Positions 17,890 through 26,325 of a DNA stretch of 64,000 bases are shown here, in pieces (the first letter of the stretch is position 1; every line of letters starts with the position of its first letter). Both the position numbers and the translations under genes were made by a program. The DNA comes from Myxococcales bacterium (GTDB lineage Bacteria > Myxococcota_A > Polyangia > Polyangiales > JAFGIB01), in contig JAOUOP010000003.1 in assembly GCA_029880325.1 (NCBI GenBank), forward strand, positions 124,001 through 188,000. Direction: 5' to 3'. Below the pieces are notes generated by a model. The model ran no database searches and was not told the DNA's origin. It saw only the letters and a list, made by a program, of their open reading frames with translations.

Positions 17890-19119
17890 TCAACCGGGCC
17901 ACACCGCCGTCAGCCAAAGGGTGCCGACCAGGGTCGTCAGCAGGGCCAGGGGCAGTCCGACCTTCAGGTGCTCGACGAAGCCGATGCCCCCGAGGTCGCG
18001 CGCGCTCTCGGCCACGATGATATTGGCCACCGAGCCCAGCAGCGTGAGGTTGCCGGCGAAAGTCGAGGCGACCGCCAGAAGCTCCCAACCCAGGGTTGGG
18101 TTCGCGAGCGTGGCCATGGGCGCGCGGACGACCAGGATGAAGGGCACGTTGGAGACGGCGTTGGAGCCCACCAGAAAGATGGTGGCGATGCGAAGCCAGC
18201 CGGAAAGGCCGCCCGCGCTGGCCTCGCCGAGCGGGAAGTGGGCGAAGAGTCGGGCCGGCGCTCCGCTCTGCACGAACGCTTCGACGACCACGAAGAGACC
18301 GCCGAAGAAGAGCAGCAGCGACCAGTCGATGCGTGGCCACAGAAGCCGCGTGTCCCGCCGGTGCAGCAGCATCAGCGCGACGAAGCCCGCGGTCGCCGCC
18401 CAGGCCAGGTCGGCGCCGGCGGTGTAGGCGACGGCTGTGGCGGCGATGACCGCGAGCGTGACCCAGGTGCGCCCGTCGAGCTTCGTGTTGCCCACTGACG
18501 CCTCGAGCTCACGCGCTTCGATGTGCCGCTTGAACATCAGCGCCAGCATTCCGTGGTTGATGGCGAGGCAGAGCAGGGCGAGTGGGGCCACGCGCAGCAG
18601 GTGCTCGCGGTAGGAGAGCTGCCCCAGCAGCGCGCAAAGCATGTTTTGGGGATTGCCCACCAGGGTGGCGACGCTGCCGGTATTCGCCCCCGTCGCCAGG
18701 GCGAGCAAGAAAGGCAGCGGGGGCAGCCGGTGGCGCTCGATCAGCCGAACGACGACGGGGGCTCCGAGCACGCAGACGGCGTCGTTGGTGATGAAGGCGG
18801 CCAGGACTCCGGCGCCCCAGACGATGGTGCCCAGGAGGCGTACCGGCGTTCGAGCGACGCGCACGATGGCGAGCTCGACGGTATCGAAGAAGCCGTCCAG
18901 GGCGAGGAAGGCGCCGATGCCCATGACGCCGAAGAGCAACAGCAGGGTGGGGCCGTTGATCGCGCCGATGGCGTCAGCCGGGGACAGCACGCCCAGCAGT
19001 ACGCAGGCGACGGCCCCGAGCAGGGCGCCCGCCGGGCGGTCCAGGCCAAGCCATGCCACGCGCCGCGTCGAGATCAGGACGTAGGTGAAGACGAAGACGC
19101 CGACGCCGAGCCAGTTCAT
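17890..19119 (-). CDS. ArsB/NhaD-type ion permease (SLC13-like superfamily)
   Basis: A 409-residue, very hydrophobic protein with about eleven predicted membrane segments. The motifs FITNDAVCVLGAP and ATGANTGSVATLVGNPQNM match the ArsB/NhaD/CitM ion transporter superfamily, as does VGSNAVSNVPFIL in the second half, the inverted-topology copy of the first. It may export arsenite or exchange sodium or anions. The arsenic operon a few kilobases away favours an arsenic or oxyanion role, but the sequence alone does not settle the substrate. It is transcribed on the minus strand 46 bp after the methyltransferase gene, possibly from the same promoter. Confidence 0.8.
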   Translation of the reverse strand: MNWLGVGVFVFTYVLISTRRVAWLGLDRPAGALLGAVACVLLGVLSPADAIGAINGPTLLLLFGVMGIGAFLALDGFFDTVELAIVRVARTPVRLLGTIVWGAGVLAAFITNDAVCVLGAPVVVRLIERHRLPPLPFLLALATGANTGSVATLVGNPQNMLCALLGQLSYREHLLRVAPLALLCLAINHGMLALMFKRHIEARELEASVGNTKLDGRTWVTLAVIAATAVAYTAGADLAWAATAGFVALMLLHRRDTRLLWPRIDWSLLLFFGGLFVVVEAFVQSGAPARLFAHFPLGEASAGGLSGWLRIATIFLVGSNAVSNVPFILVVRAPMATLANPTLGWELLAVASTFAGNLTLLGSVANIIVAESARDLGGIGFVEHLKVGLPLALLTTLVGTLWLTAVWPG

Positions 19120-19165
19120 GGGGGGTCAACCGGGGTGCGTTCGGTCGCGGGGTGCGTTCGGTCGC

Positions 19166-21124
19166 TCATAGCTCGACTTCCGGGCCCACGAGCGCCGACA
19201 GCTTGCCCAGGAGTTGATCGCGTTGCTCGAGGCTTGCGCGAAAGTCCTCGAGCGTCGGCGACCAGGGGCCCTCGCCGGTCAGCAGTGGGATCCGAAGTTG
19301 AAAGAGGCGCGGGCCGAGGGTTCCCAGGGTGGACTGGATGAAGACGAGGTCGCGGATGCGCCGGCGCACCGACGGCAGGTTCAGGGCGAAGAGCAGGGCG
19401 TAGGGGTCGAGCGCTTCGGGCTCGAGGCTGTCGAGGATGCGCAGGTGGCTCTGCACCAGGCAGCGGGCGGAGCGCTCGGTCAGGATCGCGGTGGTACCGA
19501 TGCGGTGGCGCCCGTCGACCACCATCAGGATGGCGCCTGCGCGCAGCTTTTGCTGTGGCGCGTAGCTCCGGTAGATGTCTTCGCCCACCGCCTTGGTGGG
19601 GTCGGTGGAGACCTCGAAATTAGCCAGGTCCGAGGTGCGCACGAAGGGCACTTCCCCCGTGCCGTAGGCTTCGGAGCCGACCTCGTGGCCCTTGCGGACC
19701 GACAGGCGCCCTTCGGCGACCAGCTCGCCGAGCGATGCCCAGCTCGCGGAAGCCAAGAGGGAGCGCTCGGAGGCCGAGGTCGGCGCTTCTTCGATGTAGT
19801 AGCGGGGGACCAAGTAATGGGGGTCTGTGAGCGCGATCTGCTGCCAGGGTGCGCCTTGACAGCGAGTTTGTTTGGGGCCGATGCGCAGCGTCTGTGCGAT
19901 CGGCGCGAAGTCGTCGGGGTGGGCCGTGCCATCGGCGCGCTGGCTGCGTCCGCGGCGATCGTGGCCACAGTGCAGGGCGACGGCGACCGGAACCCGCGGT
20001 CGCGGACTTCTGCGCCGGTCCTTGCGGAAGAAGAGCACGTTGGTCTTGGTGTCGGTGCCGGGTTGGAACGTGGTGCGCGGGCAGTCGATGAGGGCGGTGA
20101 TCTCGCCCTGGGAGCGCACGAAGTCCCAGAGGTAGGCCTGCTTTTTGTTGCCGAAGAGGCCCTCGGGCAAGACGATACCCATGCGGCCGCCGGGGCGCAG
20201 CTTGCGGATGCACAGCTCCACGAAGAGCACCTGCGGGTCCTGGTGGGGCAGCGCTTGGTCGCTAATGTGCCAGGGCTGCCCGCCACTCGGCCGCTGCCAC
20301 TTTCGGGCCAGCTCGAAGTCACCCAGGATGCGCGGGTCGCGCACGGGGATTTTGGAGCCGAAGGGGGGATTGGTGAGGATCACATCGTAGTCGTCGCCCA
20401 GCTCCGCCAGGCGCCAGGCCTCGGATGATAGGGAGTTGATGTTGGCGACCCGGTGTTCGGTGTCGCGATGGGCCAGCAACGCCGCGCAGAGGCGCGAAAG
20501 GTCGCGGTCCTTGTCGGCGCCCCGGAGACGCGCCGGACGCTCGCCCCGGGCTTCCAGGTGGGCGAGCGCTCCGTAGAGGAAGCCGCCGGTGCCACAGGCC
20601 GGGTCGACAATGGATTCACCCTGGGTTGGGGAGAGAATCGCCACCATGGCGCGCACCAGCGATCGCGGCGTGAAAAACTGCCCGCGGTCGCCGCGGATGC
20701 GCGGGCCGATCAGCGCCTGAAAGGCCTCGCCCAGCACGTGGGCGGCGCTCTCCGAGAGGCGCACGTCGGTCAGTTCCGACAGCGCGTGGCGCAGGGCCTC
20801 GTCGTCGATGTGAAAGCGGTCGCTCTTGTCGACCAGCCCGGGGTAGTCGCGGCGCAGGCCCGGCAGCAACAGCGCGTCGGCGCCGCCCTCGCCTCGCAGG
20901 TAGCGGTCGAGCACGAGTGCGCCGTCATCGCGCTCGTGCTCGGCCCGCAGTCGGCTCAGCAGAAGCAGCGAGAGGTCGGCCAGCAGCGTCTCGGCGCGGC
21001 TGGCCTTGCTGTTGGAGTAGAGGTGGTAATAGACGCGGCGGAAACGCCCGGGCAGGTTGCCCTCGGCGCGGGCCGGCCGGGGCTCAGCCTCGACCCGCGC
21101 TGGATGGGGGGGGGCAGCCGGCAT
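19166..21124 (-). CDS. N6-adenine DNA methyltransferase (HsdM-like) with fused specificity-like C-terminus
   Basis: A 652-residue protein. An N-terminal helical region is followed by GQFFTPRSLVRAMV (about residue 143), the SAM-binding motif DPACGTGGFLYG (about 171) and the catalytic motif NPPFG (about 251), as in type I HsdM and related gamma-class N6-methylases. From about residue 420 the sequence resembles a target-recognition half (HYLVPRYYIEE ... SASWASLGELVAEGRLSVRKG ... GEVPFVRTSDL), as found in HsdS or type IIG enzymes. It should methylate adenine in a specific sequence. No restriction subunit, helicase or separate HsdS lies near, so it looks solitary. It sits between metal-resistance genes and is divergent from arsR, which is an unusual location. 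Confidence 0.87.
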   Translation of the reverse strand: MPAAPPHPARVEAEPRPARAEGNLPGRFRRVYYHLYSNSKASRAETLLADLSLLLLSRLRAEHERDDGALVLDRYLRGEGGADALLLPGLRRDYPGLVDKSDRFHIDDEALRHALSELTDVRLSESAAHVLGEAFQALIGPRIRGDRGQFFTPRSLVRAMVAILSPTQGESIVDPACGTGGFLYGALAHLEARGERPARLRGADKDRDLSRLCAALLAHRDTEHRVANINSLSSEAWRLAELGDDYDVILTNPPFGSKIPVRDPRILGDFELARKWQRPSGGQPWHISDQALPHQDPQVLFVELCIRKLRPGGRMGIVLPEGLFGNKKQAYLWDFVRSQGEITALIDCPRTTFQPGTDTKTNVLFFRKDRRRSPRPRVPVAVALHCGHDRRGRSQRADGTAHPDDFAPIAQTLRIGPKQTRCQGAPWQQIALTDPHYLVPRYYIEEAPTSASERSLLASASWASLGELVAEGRLSVRKGHEVGSEAYGTGEVPFVRTSDLANFEVSTDPTKAVGEDIYRSYAPQQKLRAGAILMVVDGRHRIGTTAILTERSARCLVQSHLRILDSLEPEALDPYALLFALNLPSVRRRIRDLVFIQSTLGTLGPRLFQLRIPLLTGEGPWSPTLEDFRASLEQRDQLLGKLSALVGPEVEL

Positions 21125-21187
21125 CTGGGGCGGACTCTAGCACGGCCACAGGGATGTCCTGCGCTGTTGGGTGCCAAGGTATTGCGC

Positions 21188-21207
21188 ATTCAATTGAATT
21201 ATTGAAT
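21188..21207. promoter_or_regulatory. Probable ArsR operator
   Basis: ATTCAAT at 21188-21194 and ATTGAAT at 21201-21207 form an inverted repeat with a 6-nt spacer. It is very AT-rich against the surrounding GC, typical of ArsR/SmtB sites, and lies 9 bp upstream of the arsR-rhodanese start and 64 bp from the divergent methyltransferase start. Either gene could be regulated from it. Confidence 0.7.
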
Positions 21208-21216
21208 ACTCTCCCC

Positions 21217-21909
21217 ATGCGCAGTTCCCGCGCCTCCAAGGACGCCCTCTACGAGCAGTTCGCCCGCATCGGCAAGGCCATCGCCGCGCCCAAGCGCCTG
21301 GAGCTGCTCGACCTGCTATGCCAGGGCCCGCGCACGGTGGAGGCCCTGGCGGGACAAGCCCGCGTCTCGGTCGCCAACGCCTCCCAGCACCTGCGCGTGC
21401 TGCGCCAGCACGGCCTGGTGCACAGCGAAAAGCAGGGCCTCTATGTCGAGTACCGCCTGGCGAGCGAACAGGTCGCCGAGTTCTTCGCCGCGGTGCGCGC
21501 GCTGGCCGAGGCGCGGCTGCTCGAGGTCGAGCAGGCGGCGCGCGCCTACCTGGGTGACGGCGACGGGCTCGAAGCCATCGAGGCCGATGAGTTGCTGCGC
21601 CGCGCCCGTCGCGCCCAGGTGACGGTGCTCGACGTGCGCCCGTCGGCGGAGTACTGCGCCGGCCACCTGCCCGGTGCCCTCTCGATCCCAGTCGACCAGC
21701 TCGAAACGCGCCTGTCGGAGCTGCCCAGGGGGCGCGAGGTCGTGGCCTATTGCCGCGGCCCCTACTGCGTGATGGCCGTCGAGGCCGTCGAGTTGCTGCG
21801 CGCGGGCGGCTTTGCGGCGCGGCGCCTGGAAGCGGGCGTCATCGAATTCCGCGCCCGTGGCATCGAGCTCGAACGCGGTGGCCACGGCGTTTCAGGAGAC
21901 CCGGCATGA
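21217..21909 (+). CDS. ArsR-family regulator fused to a rhodanese domain
   Basis: A 230-residue protein. Residues about 1-105 are a winged-helix ArsR domain (PKRLELLDLLCQGPRTVEAL ... SVANASQHLRVLRQHGLV). Residues about 125-225 are a rhodanese/sulfurtransferase domain with DVRPSAEYCAGHLPGA and the active-site loop CRGPYC. Such fusions sense reactive sulfur, persulfide or metalloid stress and repress their own operon. Start ATG 21217 follows the operator-like palindrome. It is first of four genes linked by 4-nt overlaps (hydrolase, MFS, DsrE-like), then arsC. Reactive sulfur or arsenic is the likely inducer; the sequence does not decide between them. Confidence 0.92.
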   Translation: MRSSRASKDALYEQFARIGKAIAAPKRLELLDLLCQGPRTVEALAGQARVSVANASQHLRVLRQHGLVHSEKQGLYVEYRLASEQVAEFFAAVRALAEARLLEVEQAARAYLGDGDGLEAIEADELLRRARRAQVTVLDVRPSAEYCAGHLPGALSIPVDQLETRLSELPRGREVVAYCRGPYCVMAVEAVELLRAGGFAARRLEAGVIEFRARGIELERGGHGVSGDPA

Positions 21910-22634
21910 TTTTCAGACCTTTCTACTACTTCGACAGCGGCTGCGCGGCCTATCTCTTCGGCTGCGGTGGACTCGGCAAGTGCGCCGTGGTCGATGCCCA
22001 TCACCACGACATCGACGCCTACGTCGCCTTCGCCGAAGCCAAGGGCATGGCCATCACCCACGTGCTCGACACCCACGTGCACGCCGATCACCGCTCCGGC
22101 GGCCGCGCCCTGGCCGAGCGCGTCGGCGCCCGCTACTGCCTGCATGAATCGGCTGACGTGGCCTTTGCCTTCGACCCGCTGGCCGAGGGCGACGAACTCG
22201 AGGTCGGCAATACGCGCCTGAAGGTTTTGCACACGCCGGGTCACACGCCCGAGAGCATGAGCCTGGTGGTCACCGACCTGCGTCGGGGCAAAGAGCCCTG
22301 GTTCGTGCTCACCGGCGACTCCCTCTTCGTCGGCGCCGTGGGGCGACCGGACCTGCCCGGCAATGCCCTGGAGAACGCCGCCCAACTCTACGACAGCATT
22401 CACCACAAGTTGCTTCCTCTGGGTGACGGCGTGGAGGTTTACCCGGCGCATTTTTCGGGATCGCTGTGCGGTGCCGGCATGAGCGGCAAGCCCTCCAGCA
22501 CCATCGCCTTCGAAAAGCGCCACAATCCCATGCTCGGACTGTCGCGGGAGCGTTTCATCGAGGTGGCCTCCGAAGTCCCGCAAAAGCCCGACGCCATGGC
22601 GCAAATCCTCCGCGAAAATCAGGGGCGAGCGTGA
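21906..22634 (+). CDS. Metallo-beta-lactamase fold hydrolase, persulfide dioxygenase (ETHE1)-like
   Basis: A 242-residue protein with the metal motif THVHADHRSGG (HxHxDH) near residues 57-67, HTPGHTPES, and GDSLFVGAVGRPDL, the last typical of the ETHE1/glyoxalase-II branch often paired with rhodanese domains. The expected activity is oxidation of glutathione persulfide to sulfite with an iron centre. It starts with ATG 21906 overlapping the arsR stop by 4 nt (ATGA), so translation is coupled. Glyoxalase II activity is the main alternative, but the neighbouring rhodanese and DsrE-like genes favour sulfur chemistry. Confidence 0.88.
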   Translation: MIFRPFYYFDSGCAAYLFGCGGLGKCAVVDAHHHDIDAYVAFAEAKGMAITHVLDTHVHADHRSGGRALAERVGARYCLHESADVAFAFDPLAEGDELEVGNTRLKVLHTPGHTPESMSLVVTDLRRGKEPWFVLTGDSLFVGAVGRPDLPGNALENAAQLYDSIHHKLLPLGDGVEVYPAHFSGSLCGAGMSGKPSSTIAFEKRHNPMLGLSRERFIEVASEVPQKPDAMAQILRENQGRA

Positions 22635-23908
22635 ACGAGCCGCGCCTGGGCCTGCGCGAGAACCTGGGGCAGTTTTCGCTCCTGGTGGTGGTCAACGCCT
22701 TCGTGGGCGCCATGGTCGGCATGGAGCGATCGATCCTGCCAGCCATCGCCGAGCAGGAGTTCAAGCTGGCGGCGCGCACGGCGATCCTCTCCTTCATCGT
22801 CGTCTTCGGCGTGACCAAGGCCCTGACCAACTACTTCGCCGGGCGTTTCTCCGATCGCTATGGGCGCCGCGCCGTGCTGGTAGCCGGCTGGCTGGTCGCA
22901 ACCCCCGTGCCCTTCGTGCTGATGTGGGCGCCTTCCTGGTCCTGGATTCTGGTCGCCAACGTGCTGCTCGGCGTTAGCCAGGGGTTGACCTGGTCGACCA
23001 CGGTGATCATGAAGATCGACCTGGCCGGTCCCAAAAACCGAGGCCTGGCCATGGGTTTGAATGAATTCGCCGGCTACTTCGCCGTCGCGCTTGCCGCCCT
23101 GGCCACCGGCTTCATCGCCGCCCGCCACGGGCTGCGGCCCGAGCCCTTCTACCTGGGCGTGGGCTTCGTGGTCATGGGGCTTTTGCTGTCGCTGGTGCTG
23201 GTGCGCGAGACCCGCCATCACGTGGGTGTGGAGTCGCGCCTGGTCGGCGGCGATGCGCATGAAAACGTCCCGTCGGCGCGCACGGTCTTCCTTCGCACAT
23301 CCTTCACCCACCGCGATCTCTCCTCGGTGAGCCAGGCCGGCATGGTCAATAACCTCAACGACGGCATGGCCTGGGGCCTGTTTCCGCTGCTGTTCGCGGG
23401 TGCCGGCATGTCGCTCGGCCAGATCGGCACGCTGGCGGCGATCTATCCCGCGGTTTGGGGGCTGTTGCAGCTGGTCACCGGCGCCTATTCCGACCGCGTC
23501 GGACGCAAGTGGCTGATCGTGGGCGGCATGTGGATCCAGGCGCTGGGCATCGTCGCGATCGCGCTATCGACTTCCTTTGGCGGTTTCGCCCTCGGCGCTG
23601 CCTTGCTGGGGCTGGGTACCGCGATGGTTTACCCGACGCTACTGGCCGCCATCGGCGACGTCGCCCACCCCAGCTGGCGCGCCTCCGCGGTCGGTGTCTA
23701 CAGGCTGTGGCGCGATCTGGGCTATGCCGTGGGCGCCGTGCTTGCGGGCGTGGTGGCGGATGCCTTCGGTCTGACGGCTGCGACGCTCGCGATCGCGGCG
23801 CTGACCTTCGCCTCGGGCCTATTTTCGGTGTTGCGCATGGGTGAGACCCTGAAGCGTACGGAGGCGGCGGGCATCGCACAGGGCGCTGCCGACGTGGGCC
23901 GCGCATGA
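22631..23908 (+). CDS. Major facilitator superfamily transporter
   Basis: A 425-residue membrane protein with twelve predicted helices. The MFS loop motif GRFSDRYGRRAVLV follows helix 2 and GAYSDRVGRKWLIV repeats it in the second half. The substrate is not evident; in this operon it could export an arsenic, thiolated or sulfur-oxyanion species. Start GTG 22631 overlaps the upstream stop by 4 nt (GTGA), and its own stop overlaps the next start by 4 nt, showing tight translational coupling. Upstream in-frame extension (to 22466) lies inside the hydrolase gene and is rejected. Confidence 0.88.
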   Translation: MNEPRLGLRENLGQFSLLVVVNAFVGAMVGMERSILPAIAEQEFKLAARTAILSFIVVFGVTKALTNYFAGRFSDRYGRRAVLVAGWLVATPVPFVLMWAPSWSWILVANVLLGVSQGLTWSTTVIMKIDLAGPKNRGLAMGLNEFAGYFAVALAALATGFIAARHGLRPEPFYLGVGFVVMGLLLSLVLVRETRHHVGVESRLVGGDAHENVPSARTVFLRTSFTHRDLSSVSQAGMVNNLNDGMAWGLFPLLFAGAGMSLGQIGTLAAIYPAVWGLLQLVTGAYSDRVGRKWLIVGGMWIQALGIVAIALSTSFGGFALGAALLGLGTAMVYPTLLAAIGDVAHPSWRASAVGVYRLWRDLGYAVGAVLAGVVADAFGLTAATLAIAALTFASGLFSVLRMGETLKRTEAAGIAQGAADVGRA

Positions 23909-24267
23909 CCATGACCCAGCAAACACTCTTCATCCTCAACGACGCGCCATATGGCAGCGAGCGCAGTTACAACGGCACGCGCCTGGCCAATGCCCTGGCC
24001 AAGCGCGAGGGGCATCGGGTGCGCATCTTCCTGATGGGCGACGCCGCCGCCTGCGCTCGCCGCGGCCAGCATCCACCCAAGGGCTACTACTGCCTCGAGA
24101 CGATGCTGGTGGCCGCCGCCCACCGCGGCGCGGAAATCGCTGTCTGCGGCACTTGCATGGATGCGCGCGGGCTCTCAGAGGACGAGCTGTGCGAGGGCAG
24201 TCGGCGCAGCACGCTCGAGGAGCTGGCCGACTGGACCGAGTGGGCCGAGCGCACGCTGGTTTTCTGA
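23905..24267 (+). CDS. DsrE/DsrF-like sulfur-relay family protein
   Basis: A 120-residue protein of the DsrE/TusD fold: strand-turn [24 protein letters not shown], then [14 protein letters not shown], and Cys-containing segments GYYCLETML and [10 protein letters not shown] that could carry persulfide sulfur. It would accept or relay sulfur from the rhodanese domain of the first gene of the operon. ATG 23905 overlaps the MFS stop by 4 nt. Homologues occur in sulfur-oxidation and arsenic clusters, and the exact partner is inferred. Confidence 0.85.
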   Translation: MTMTQQTLFILNDAPYGSERSYNGTRLANALAKREGHRVRIFLMGDAAACARRGQHPPKGYYCLETMLVAAAHRGAEIAVCGTCMDARGLSEDELCEGSRRSTLEELADWTEWAERTLVF

Positions 24268-24340
24268 GCGGAGCGGGGACCGCGGCTCGCTCCGTCTTGT
24301 GGTCGGCGCTCCATCGACGTATAGCCACAGGCCCAAGCGC

Positions 24341-24787
24341 ATGAATAAGAGCATCCTATTTCTCTGCGTCGCCAACTCGGCCCGCAGCCAGATGGCCGAG
24401 GGGCTTGCGCGTTCGCTCTTCGGCGAGCGCATCCCGGTGCAGAGCGCGGGCAGCGCACCGAGCCGCGTCAACCCCTACGCCCTCGAGGTGATGGCCGAGC
24501 TCGACATCGACCTTGGAGCCCATCACTCCAAGTCGGTGCAGGACATCGACCCGGCCACCGCGGACACCGTGATCACGCTGTGCGCCGAAGAGGTCTGCCC
24601 GGCGTTTTTGGGCCAGGCCAAGCGTCTGCACTGGCCGATTCCCGATCCGGCCAGCGACGACCCGGCGCTGTCGCGGCAGCAGCAGCTCGAGCGCTTCAGG
24701 GTCGCCCGCGACACCATCGCGGCCAAGCTCGAGCAGCTTGCGCAGGAGCTTCAGGACTCGACCAACTCGAAGTCGCCGAGGGGGTAG
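24341..24787 (+). CDS. arsC: Arsenate reductase, low-molecular-weight phosphatase type (thioredoxin-coupled)
   Basis: A 148-residue protein with the P-loop CVANSAR (Cys9, Arg15), the redox pair Cys81 and Cys86 (TLCAEEVC), and the acid DP loop at Asp102 (PIPDPAS). These match the thioredoxin-dependent ArsC group that reduces arsenate to arsenite, with a slightly shorter Cys-Cys spacing than the Staphylococcus enzyme. It lies 73 bp after the DsrE-like gene and is probably in the same transcript. Its last 37 bp overlap the convergent AlkD-like gene. A plain tyrosine phosphatase is less likely because both extra cysteines are present. Confidence 0.88.
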   Translation: MNKSILFLCVANSARSQMAEGLARSLFGERIPVQSAGSAPSRVNPYALEVMAELDIDLGAHHSKSVQDIDPATADTVITLCAEEVCPAFLGQAKRLHWPIPDPASDDPALSRQQQLERFRVARDTIAAKLEQLAQELQDSTNSKSPRG

Positions 24788-25869
24788 GGCGCTCCGTTGA
24801 TCCGCAGCTCGACCCGGTGGGTGCCGGGCCAGTATCTGCGGGTCGAGATGGGGGCGAAGGAGATGGTGGCCTGCAGCTCGCGCTGGGCGCCGGCGGCGAG
24901 CTTGAGCTTGCGCAGCTTGAAGACCTTGGGGCTCAGGCTGCCGTTGGCCTTGACGTAGTGTACGGCGTAGTCGACCAGCAGTGCCTGCTCGCCCTGGGCC
25001 TCGCTCTCGAGCCCAAAGGACAAGCGCAGGTCCGCGCCCAGGCGCACGCGTCTGGGAGTTATGCGCACGTCCTGCAGGCGCACGCGGGGGCGCGAGCCAT
25101 AGCCCATCAGCTCGAGCGCGCCCGGGTGTGAGCGCTTGATCAGCGTGCGCAGACCGTGGCCGATGATCCAGCGCCGGCCTTCGCCCGCGTCCCGGCTCCA
25201 GCGCCTGCAGGTCTCGACCACCAACTCGGGGTGATCTTTGCTGATGTCGTTGAGGTTATTGGCCACCGAACGTTGCACGTAGCGCGCAGGGTCGTCCTTG
25301 AGCCGCTCGAGCAGCGATAGCACGGGGGCGGGATCCTCGATCAGCGCCGGGATGCGCGCGGCCCAGGGCAGGCGCGGGCGCATGCCCTCGGAGACCAGGC
25401 GCCGCACGTGCTCGTCGCGGTCCCGCGACCAGCGCCCGAGCTCGCGATGGGCGCGCTTGGGGTAGCGCTCGATGAAGGGACGCACGGCCCCCTCCGCTGA
25501 GAACAGGTGGGTGATGCGTCGCAGGGTGGCCATCGAAGCGTCGAAGTCGTCGACACCGTGGCGCTCCACGAAGAAGAAGAGCGGCCAGGCGGCAAAGCCG
25601 CGCAACGCATCGTCCGGGTCCCCCGCTTCCCAGCTCGCGGCGGCCCGATCGATGACCTCGAGCGCCGCGCGATAGTCGTCGGGCAGGTGCGCCGCGAGCG
25701 CCTCGGCCACGTGCACGGCGCGCTCCTTGAGCTCGAGCTTGCCGAGGCCCCTGCACGCCGCAGCCACAAAGGCTTTGTCCGCGAAGTCCGGCCAGACGCG
25801 TTCGATGTTCTGCGCAAGGCGCGTGACCGCTTCGCGCCCGAGGCTGTCTTTCATCGCTTTGGTGCCCAT
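24751..25869 (-). CDS. DNA alkylation repair (AlkD-like, HEAT-repeat) protein
   Basis: A 372-residue protein built mainly of helical HEAT-like repeats. The segment [18 protein letters not shown] is characteristic of AlkC/AlkD-type glycosylases, which remove 3-methyl and 7-methyl purines; residues about 275-372 form a beta-rich tail ([16 protein letters not shown] ...) that may be an added Ig-like domain seen in some AlkC homologues. Start ATG 25869 was chosen because an upstream in-frame ATG lies within the next gene. It follows the ABM-like gene by 16 bp and appears cotranscribed with it. The tail-to-tail overlap with arsC is 37 bp. Confidence 0.83.
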   Translation of the reverse strand: MGTKAMKDSLGREAVTRLAQNIERVWPDFADKAFVAAACRGLGKLELKERAVHVAEALAAHLPDDYRAALEVIDRAAASWEAGDPDDALRGFAAWPLFFFVERHGVDDFDASMATLRRITHLFSAEGAVRPFIERYPKRAHRELGRWSRDRDEHVRRLVSEGMRPRLPWAARIPALIEDPAPVLSLLERLKDDPARYVQRSVANNLNDISKDHPELVVETCRRWSRDAGEGRRWIIGHGLRTLIKRSHPGALELMGYGSRPRVRLQDVRITPRRVRLGADLRLSFGLESEAQGEQALLVDYAVHYVKANGSLSPKVFKLRKLKLAAGAQRELQATISFAPISTRRYWPGTHRVELRINGAPYPLGDFELVES

Positions 25870-25885
25870 GGGCAGAGCCTCCGTC

Positions 25886-26221
25886 TCAGCCGTAGGTGGC
25901 CAGGGAGCTGCAGATGTCGATGCTCTCCGAGGCATCCGAGCTCTCGTCGATCTCCATGACTTCGAAGAAGGCGCGGCACACCTCCGATTCCCGCTCGGCC
26001 TGCATCACGGCCTCGGCGTCGTCCATGCTACGGAACTGGATGATGTCGAGGTAGTCACCCTCAGCCCTACGCACCAGCTCGCGGCGCAAGACGCCCGGTT
26101 GGTGGCGGACGAACTGCTCCTGGAAGCGGTCTGAGGCGGCGATTAGATCGTTTTCGGTCCTGCCGGGCGCGAGCTTGATTGGGGCGAGGATGGTGATGGC
26201 TTGGTTCATGGCTTGGTTCAT
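25886..26221 (-). CDS. Small dimeric alpha/beta-barrel protein (ABM-like)
   Basis: A 111-residue protein with the pattern of antibiotic-biosynthesis-monooxygenase-like or stress-responsive barrel proteins: ITILAPIKLAPGRTENDLIAASDRFQEQFVRHQPG, then DYLDIIQFRSMDDAEAVM. It could be a small oxygenase or a non-catalytic stress protein. The start region is a perfect 12-nt tandem duplication (ATGAACCAAGCC twice, 26198-26221) giving two start codons; the first has a good AGGAG sequence upstream. It lies between the WYL regulator and the AlkD-like gene on the same strand, with an operator-like site in front. Confidence 0.7.
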   Translation of the reverse strand: MNQAMNQAITILAPIKLAPGRTENDLIAASDRFQEQFVRHQPGVLRRELVRRAEGDYLDIIQFRSMDDAEAVMQAERESEVCRAFFEVMEIDESSDASESIDICSSLATYG

Positions 26222-26282
26222 GGTTGTGCTCCTCTCGGACGCTCCGAGGTATGAGGCATGAACTCTAGCTATCTTCTATTCA

Positions 26283-26297
26283 TGACAGGTGCTGTCA
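26283..26297. promoter_or_regulatory. Operator-like palindrome upstream of the ABM-like/AlkD pair
   Basis: TGACAG at 26283-26288 and CTGTCA at 26292-26297 form a perfect inverted repeat with a 3-nt centre, 62 bp upstream of the ABM start. TGACA-type half-sites also occur around the start of the WYL regulator gene (27061-27075). The pattern suggests a shared binding motif for that regulator. Confidence 0.55.
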
Positions 26298-26325
26298 CTA
26301 TTGTAACCGCCTACTGCACTCCGCA

